DNA of 30,080 bases. Source: a virus. Both the position numbers and the translations under genes were made by a program. The notes under the pieces are model-generated. The model worked only from the letters and a program-made list of their open reading frames with translations. It had not been told where the DNA came from and searched no databases. Below, piece after piece: positions 26,667-30,080 of the stretch; the stretch's first letter is position 1, and every line of letters starts with the position of its first letter. The stretch lies in IMG/VR virus record IMGVR_UViG_3300017757_000078, positions 1 to 30,080 of that record. One strand, 5' to 3'.

Positions 26667-26681
26667 ATATTTATATATGAA
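26667..26681 (+). promoter_or_regulatory. Putative late promoter, copy 2
   Basis: ATATTTATATATGAA is identical to 3631-3645 and lies 29 bases before the start at 26711, with AGGAGA (26700-26705) between. It opens the second virion transcription unit. Confidence 0.6.
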
Positions 26682-26710
26682 TTAAAGTATTTCTACAATA
26701 GGAGAAAACA

Positions 26711-27412
26711 ATGGGATATTTAGACAATTCATCAATTACGGTTGATGCAGTATTGACAAAAAAAGGAAGAGAAATTTTAAAGGATGGTGGAGATTTAAGA
26801 ATTTCCTCATTCACACTTTCAGATACAGGTGTAGATTATACACTTTGGAATGCAGATCATGTAAGTGGTTCGACACATTATGGTGAGGCAATTGAAAACT
26901 TACCAATGTTAGAAGCTAATGTTCACGCTGAATATAATCTACGAAATAGATTAATAAGTTTAAATCAAAAAACAATAGCTGTTCCTGCTGTGGTGTTGGG
27001 TGGTATGGATACATCAGGTGGAACACTTTTAACATTTAATGAAGGTGACGAAAATAAAGGTAAAATTAATGTTGAATTAGTTGGATTTACAAGTACAGGT
27101 TTGACTAATCTAACATATCAATATTATTTCGTGATTCAAGACCCATCAGTTATTTCAACAAATGCAGCAAATATGGGTGGATTAAGTGGAACAAGTAGAA
27201 TGTTTTTACAAGAGCAAGATATCCCACATGCTCAACAATATGGATTTAATGGTAACACATTTCAAATAAACCCACTTCAACAAGATTCAACTGGTAGACA
27301 AACAAATATTTATGTAGTACATGTTGAAACTGGTGCTTATCATTCATTTACTGTAACGAATAATATTACTAAAAACCAAAGAGCAATACTGTCAACAGTT
27401 CGTTCATCATAA
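26711..27412 (+). CDS. Virion structural protein
   Basis: The 233-residue product begins MGYLDNSSITVDAVLTKKGR and continues with a beta-rich body (RISSFTLSDTGVDYTLWN, then YGEAIENLPMLEAN around 56-70). I recognise this N-terminal pattern from structural proteins of environmental T4-like phages; its exact place in the virion is not known to me. As first gene after the second late-promoter copy, with a good ribosome binding site, it may be made in quantity. It has no signal peptide or membrane segment. Confidence 0.7.
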   Translation: MGYLDNSSITVDAVLTKKGREILKDGGDLRISSFTLSDTGVDYTLWNADHVSGSTHYGEAIENLPMLEANVHAEYNLRNRLISLNQKTIAVPAVVLGGMDTSGGTLLTFNEGDENKGKINVELVGFTSTGLTNLTYQYYFVIQDPSVISTNAANMGGLSGTSRMFLQEQDIPHAQQYGFNGNTFQINPLQQDSTGRQTNIYVVHVETGAYHSFTVTNNITKNQRAILSTVRSS

Positions 27413-27428
27413 ATTAGGAGATAAATAA

Positions 27429-28511
27429 ATGGCTATAGCTGGAGGAAACATAAAATTAGATTCAACGGAAGGAATGGATAAAATCACCGCAACGGAAAAG
27501 GTGACAAGTCCTTATTTTTCAGATGGATCAACGACTCTCTCATCAGGCAGTATGAGGTCATCATCTTTAACAGATACTAATGAAAAATATTTTTTTGGTA
27601 TTTCCAAAAGTACAACATTAACAACGGAAGAGTTCAATGTTACATTTGGTAGTACAAATGGATATGGTGCTAGTGTTGAAACAGGTACTAAATCAGAAAC
27701 AGAGGCTATCTATAAACAATATGCTGGATTACTTTTGGCTCCTACAGAAGTAACTGGTGGGTTTAATATTTCAAATCAAGGTTTAGCTGGACAAAGAGCA
27801 TTGGCTACAAGAGATACAGAAATATTTGTTATGAGCGCAAGGCGTTCTAATATGAAAGATAGAATCAATAAAGGAACTTGGACAATTGAATTTAGTGGTT
27901 CAAGTATACCAAATAGTGGTAGTAAATTAAAATTAACTGATGATAGTAAAACCATAAAAGCAACAGCTACACCAGCTGGTGATAGATATAATATTGTAAG
28001 TGGTACTGCTGGAACTGTCGCAAGTGCTTCTACTCAAAGAACATTTGGTCACTTTTATCCTGATATGGGAGTTATGGTATTTAGTGCAGCTGAATTATCT
28101 GCTTCACTGCCTGGCAAGAACGACCAAAGTTTAACAGTATTTAATTCAGGTTCTCAAATGGGATTTCATTTTAGAAAAACAACAAATCAAGATTCAAAAC
28201 CAGCTCTTAGACTTGTAAATTCTTTAATGAAAGGTTCAATGACATTCAGAGATGAAGAAGATCAAGTAAGTGCTCAATATTTTTGTAGAGTTAAAAGTGG
28301 ACAAATGAACTTCTCAAATAATCCAACATTTATAAGTGGTAGTAAAAATGAATTAAGACATACTACAATGAAAGATAATCCAACAACATTTATATCATCA
28401 GTTCAATTATATAATAATGCTGGAGAGATGGTTGCTGTTGGTAATTTATCAACACCATTAAAGAAAAACTTTAGTTCAGAAGCTACAATCAAAGTTAAAC
28501 TAAACTATTAA
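27429..28511 (+). CDS. Virion structural protein, member of adjacent paralogue pair
   Basis: The 360-residue product is rich in Ser, Thr and Gly. Landmarks are TFGHFYPDMGVMVFSAAEL (about 205-223), AQYFCRVKSGQMNFSNNPTF (about 280-299) and a C-terminal FISSVQLYNNAGEMVAVGNL leading to KVKLNY. These three landmarks recur in the same order in the next protein and in structural proteins of marine T4-like phages. An AGGAGA site (27416-27421) precedes the ATG. The role is probably tail- or fibre-associated; the precise function is unknown. Confidence 0.7.
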   Translation: MAIAGGNIKLDSTEGMDKITATEKVTSPYFSDGSTTLSSGSMRSSSLTDTNEKYFFGISKSTTLTTEEFNVTFGSTNGYGASVETGTKSETEAIYKQYAGLLLAPTEVTGGFNISNQGLAGQRALATRDTEIFVMSARRSNMKDRINKGTWTIEFSGSSIPNSGSKLKLTDDSKTIKATATPAGDRYNIVSGTAGTVASASTQRTFGHFYPDMGVMVFSAAELSASLPGKNDQSLTVFNSGSQMGFHFRKTTNQDSKPALRLVNSLMKGSMTFRDEEDQVSAQYFCRVKSGQMNFSNNPTFISGSKNELRHTTMKDNPTTFISSVQLYNNAGEMVAVGNLSTPLKKNFSSEATIKVKLNY

Positions 28512-28522
28512 GATGGGTTGCT

Positions 28523-29413
28523 ATGTATGTATTCGGAGAGATTGATAAATCATCAACTATAATTGAAAGTAATATTGTAAATTATACTCAAAACCTTACA
28601 ACTGCTTCCAATGGTATCCAATCAGTAAAAGTACTTTCAGGTTCAACTAATAATAATTATTGGAGTTCTTTAAATACATTATTTTATTCAAGTGGATCAC
28701 CTGTTTATGGAAACGAACTTAAATTTACTGCACCAACGGCTAACTTTTCTTTAAATCCGACACGGGGAACTCAATACTTAACAAAATATCATGGTTATAC
28801 AACCAGCTCTGTAGTTACAATACCATCTCAATATTATGGTGAAAAAATAAAAGAAGGAAGTTTTCAATTTACAGATTTAACTAAATCAGATAAAACAGGA
28901 ACAATAAATCCAATAATTAAAGATGATGGTAAGGGTAATTTGTATTCAACAAATGCATATCATTCACAAAGTAATACAGCAGCTTCATCATCTGATAATT
29001 ATGTAGGAAATATATTTTATGATAAAGGTCTGGTTGTAATTACTGAAACAGGTTCGTGGAGTGGTAGCGTAGATTACTCTGATTTAGCTGAGGCTAATTA
29101 TAAATTAAAATTTGATTCTTCTAATACAATTACAACTCATGAATATAGTGTTACATTGTTACCTAATGAATATAATTTAACTACAAATTATTCTATTAGA
29201 AATGTTTTAACTACAAATTCAGAACCATTAACATTATCAACATCAACTTTAGCTAGGGAATTTACAGGAAGCGCCTTTCAACCATACATTACAACAATAA
29301 ATTTATATCAACAAGGTGATTATGATACACCTGTGATTCAAGCTACTTTACCAAGACCAATAAGGAAGAGTGATAAAATAAATACAAGGTTTAAAATAAA
29401 ATTAGATATTTAA
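28523..29413 (+). CDS. Virion structural protein, paralogue of the upstream gene
   Basis: The 296-residue product shares with its neighbour VGNIFYDKGLVVITETGSW (about 161-179), HEYSVTLLPNEYNLTTNYSI (about 206-225) and a C-terminal YITTINLYQQGDYDTPVIQA ... FKIKLDI. The N-termini differ. No strong ribosome binding site is seen before the ATG (only GGGTTG), and the start lies 12 bases past the upstream stop, so translational coupling is likely. Confidence 0.7.
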   Translation: MYVFGEIDKSSTIIESNIVNYTQNLTTASNGIQSVKVLSGSTNNNYWSSLNTLFYSSGSPVYGNELKFTAPTANFSLNPTRGTQYLTKYHGYTTSSVVTIPSQYYGEKIKEGSFQFTDLTKSDKTGTINPIIKDDGKGNLYSTNAYHSQSNTAASSSDNYVGNIFYDKGLVVITETGSWSGSVDYSDLAEANYKLKFDSSNTITTHEYSVTLLPNEYNLTTNYSIRNVLTTNSEPLTLSTSTLAREFTGSAFQPYITTINLYQQGDYDTPVIQATLPRPIRKSDKINTRFKIKLDI

Positions 29414-29417
29414 TAAT

Positions 29418-29903
29418 ATGAGTGTAATTAAAGGTCCATTAAAAATAAGTTCAGGTGGTAAATTTAAAATTTCAAGTGGTAAACTTGCTGTAGAACCAGC
29501 TGGATTAACAATTTCAGTAGAAATACTACAAAATCTACCTGCAGGATTTTATCAAGGTCTTGAGTGTAAATATGCAATAGGTTTAGGTACAAATGTTACA
29601 TATGATGCTAATTATTTAGCTAGAGTTGATGGAACAGTTAATGAAGATGGTAGTGAAACATTTGATATGACTAATATTTTTATCCCAAATGCTGTATTAG
29701 ATGATGGAACTATTGATTTATATTTATATGCCAATGATGATTTGGAAGTTGGTAGTCCTGTCTTTTTGGGATGGAATAATGGAGCTCAATCAGGTGGGAC
29801 TGGTCCAACACCAACAACTGTAGGTGACCATGGATTGAGAGTTGAATTAAAAATGGGTGGTAGTAATCCCGATTCAGTAGAAACGGAATTTGATTGGGAA
29901 TAA
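29418..29903 (+). CDS. Hypothetical small virion-type protein
   Basis: The 161-residue product opens with a short internal repeat, LKISSGGKFKISSGKLAV, followed by a beta-rich, acidic, cysteine-poor domain (YLARVDGTVNEDGSETFDMT, then DLYLYANDD) and a glycine/proline linker near 123-135. It lies 4 bases behind the paralogue pair with no clear ribosome binding site. I do not recognise the family; a small decoration or fibre-tip protein would suit the context. Confidence 0.65.
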   Translation: MSVIKGPLKISSGGKFKISSGKLAVEPAGLTISVEILQNLPAGFYQGLECKYAIGLGTNVTYDANYLARVDGTVNEDGSETFDMTNIFIPNAVLDDGTIDLYLYANDDLEVGSPVFLGWNNGAQSGGTGPTPTTVGDHGLRVELKMGGSNPDSVETEFDWE

Positions 29904-29915
29904 TAGGAGATTAAA

Positions 29916-30080
29916 ATGGTTACATTAGGATTAGATGCATCAACGACTTGTGTCGGATATGCATTCACACAAGATAAGAAGATTCTCGATATGGGATTCA
30001 TCGACATCAAAAAAGAAAAAACACCCAAAGATAAAGTTCAGAAAGTTCTTGAATTTCTCAATAATATTTCGTATATTGAT
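29916..30080 (+). CDS. RuvC-like (RNase H fold) resolvase, 3' end cut by window end
   Basis: The 55 visible codons begin MVTLGLDASTTCVGYAF. This is the first strand of a RuvC-type RNase H fold, with D7 in the place of the first catalytic aspartate and a G-Y pair after the turn; MGFIDIKK follows as the next strand. RuvC-like enzymes cleave Holliday junctions; in phages they resolve replication and recombination intermediates before packaging. AGGAGA (29905-29910) precedes the ATG by 5 bases. The remaining acidic residues lie outside the window, so activity cannot be judged. Confidence 0.75.
   Translation, partial: MVTLGLDASTTCVGYAFTQDKKILDMGFIDIKKEKTPKDKVQKVLEFLNNISYID

Noticed and set aside
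1-30080. tRNA genes, CRISPR arrays, insertion sequences, integrase or attachment sites
   Set aside because: None was seen; non-coding space is under 100 bases at each gap and contains only the terminators and promoter-like elements listed.

Overview
This window is a fragment of a strongly AT-rich, tailed (myovirus-type) phage genome distantly related to T4, of the kind common in marine and environmental metagenomes. The evidence is a gp55-like late sigma factor, a gp5-like central spike protein, a gp25-like and a gp6-like baseplate wedge protein, and several very long structural proteins. All genes lie on the plus strand, mostly touching or overlapping (TAATG or ATGA junctions), often with AGGAG-type ribosome binding sites. 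I see no tRNA, CRISPR array, insertion sequence or integrase. The host cannot be named from this sequence.

Layout. (1) 1-3574: a non-structural block. It holds an unrecognised gene cut by the window start, a GT-B-type glycosyltransferase with a winged-helix-like tail, an HD-domain phosphohydrolase, a small membrane protein, and the late sigma factor. It ends in a good intrinsic terminator. (2) 3670-26635: an apparent 23 kb baseplate/tail operon. It opens behind a putative late promoter and encodes a helical protein, the spike, two small unknown proteins, gp25-like and gp6-like wedge proteins, a DNRLRE-like protein, a LamG-like protein, and three giant proteins of 1656, 1344 and 1902 residues. 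(3) 26711-29903: a second late unit behind an exact copy of the same 15-base promoter-like element. It encodes four virion-type proteins, two of them paralogous. (4) From 29916: the start of a RuvC-like (RNase H fold) resolvase gene cut by the window end.

Working model. The sigma factor would direct host RNA polymerase to the two identical elements at 3631 and 26667, switching on the virion genes late in infection. The gp5, gp25, gp6 and gp7/P2-I-like proteins would form the baseplate core. The DNRLRE, LamG, PKD-like and jelly-roll-like modules fused to or encoded next to that core would decorate the baseplate periphery and probably bind host surface glycans.

The most noteworthy observations are the shared 15-mer promoter candidate, the pair of giant paralogues (11923 and 16893) with a conserved SNGA(F/L) C-terminus whose coding sequence also forms the start region of the next gene, a dockerin/EF-hand-like GRxDI module in three copies, and a probable gp7/P2-I-type wedge domain inside a 1902-residue protein flanked by two LamG-like domains.
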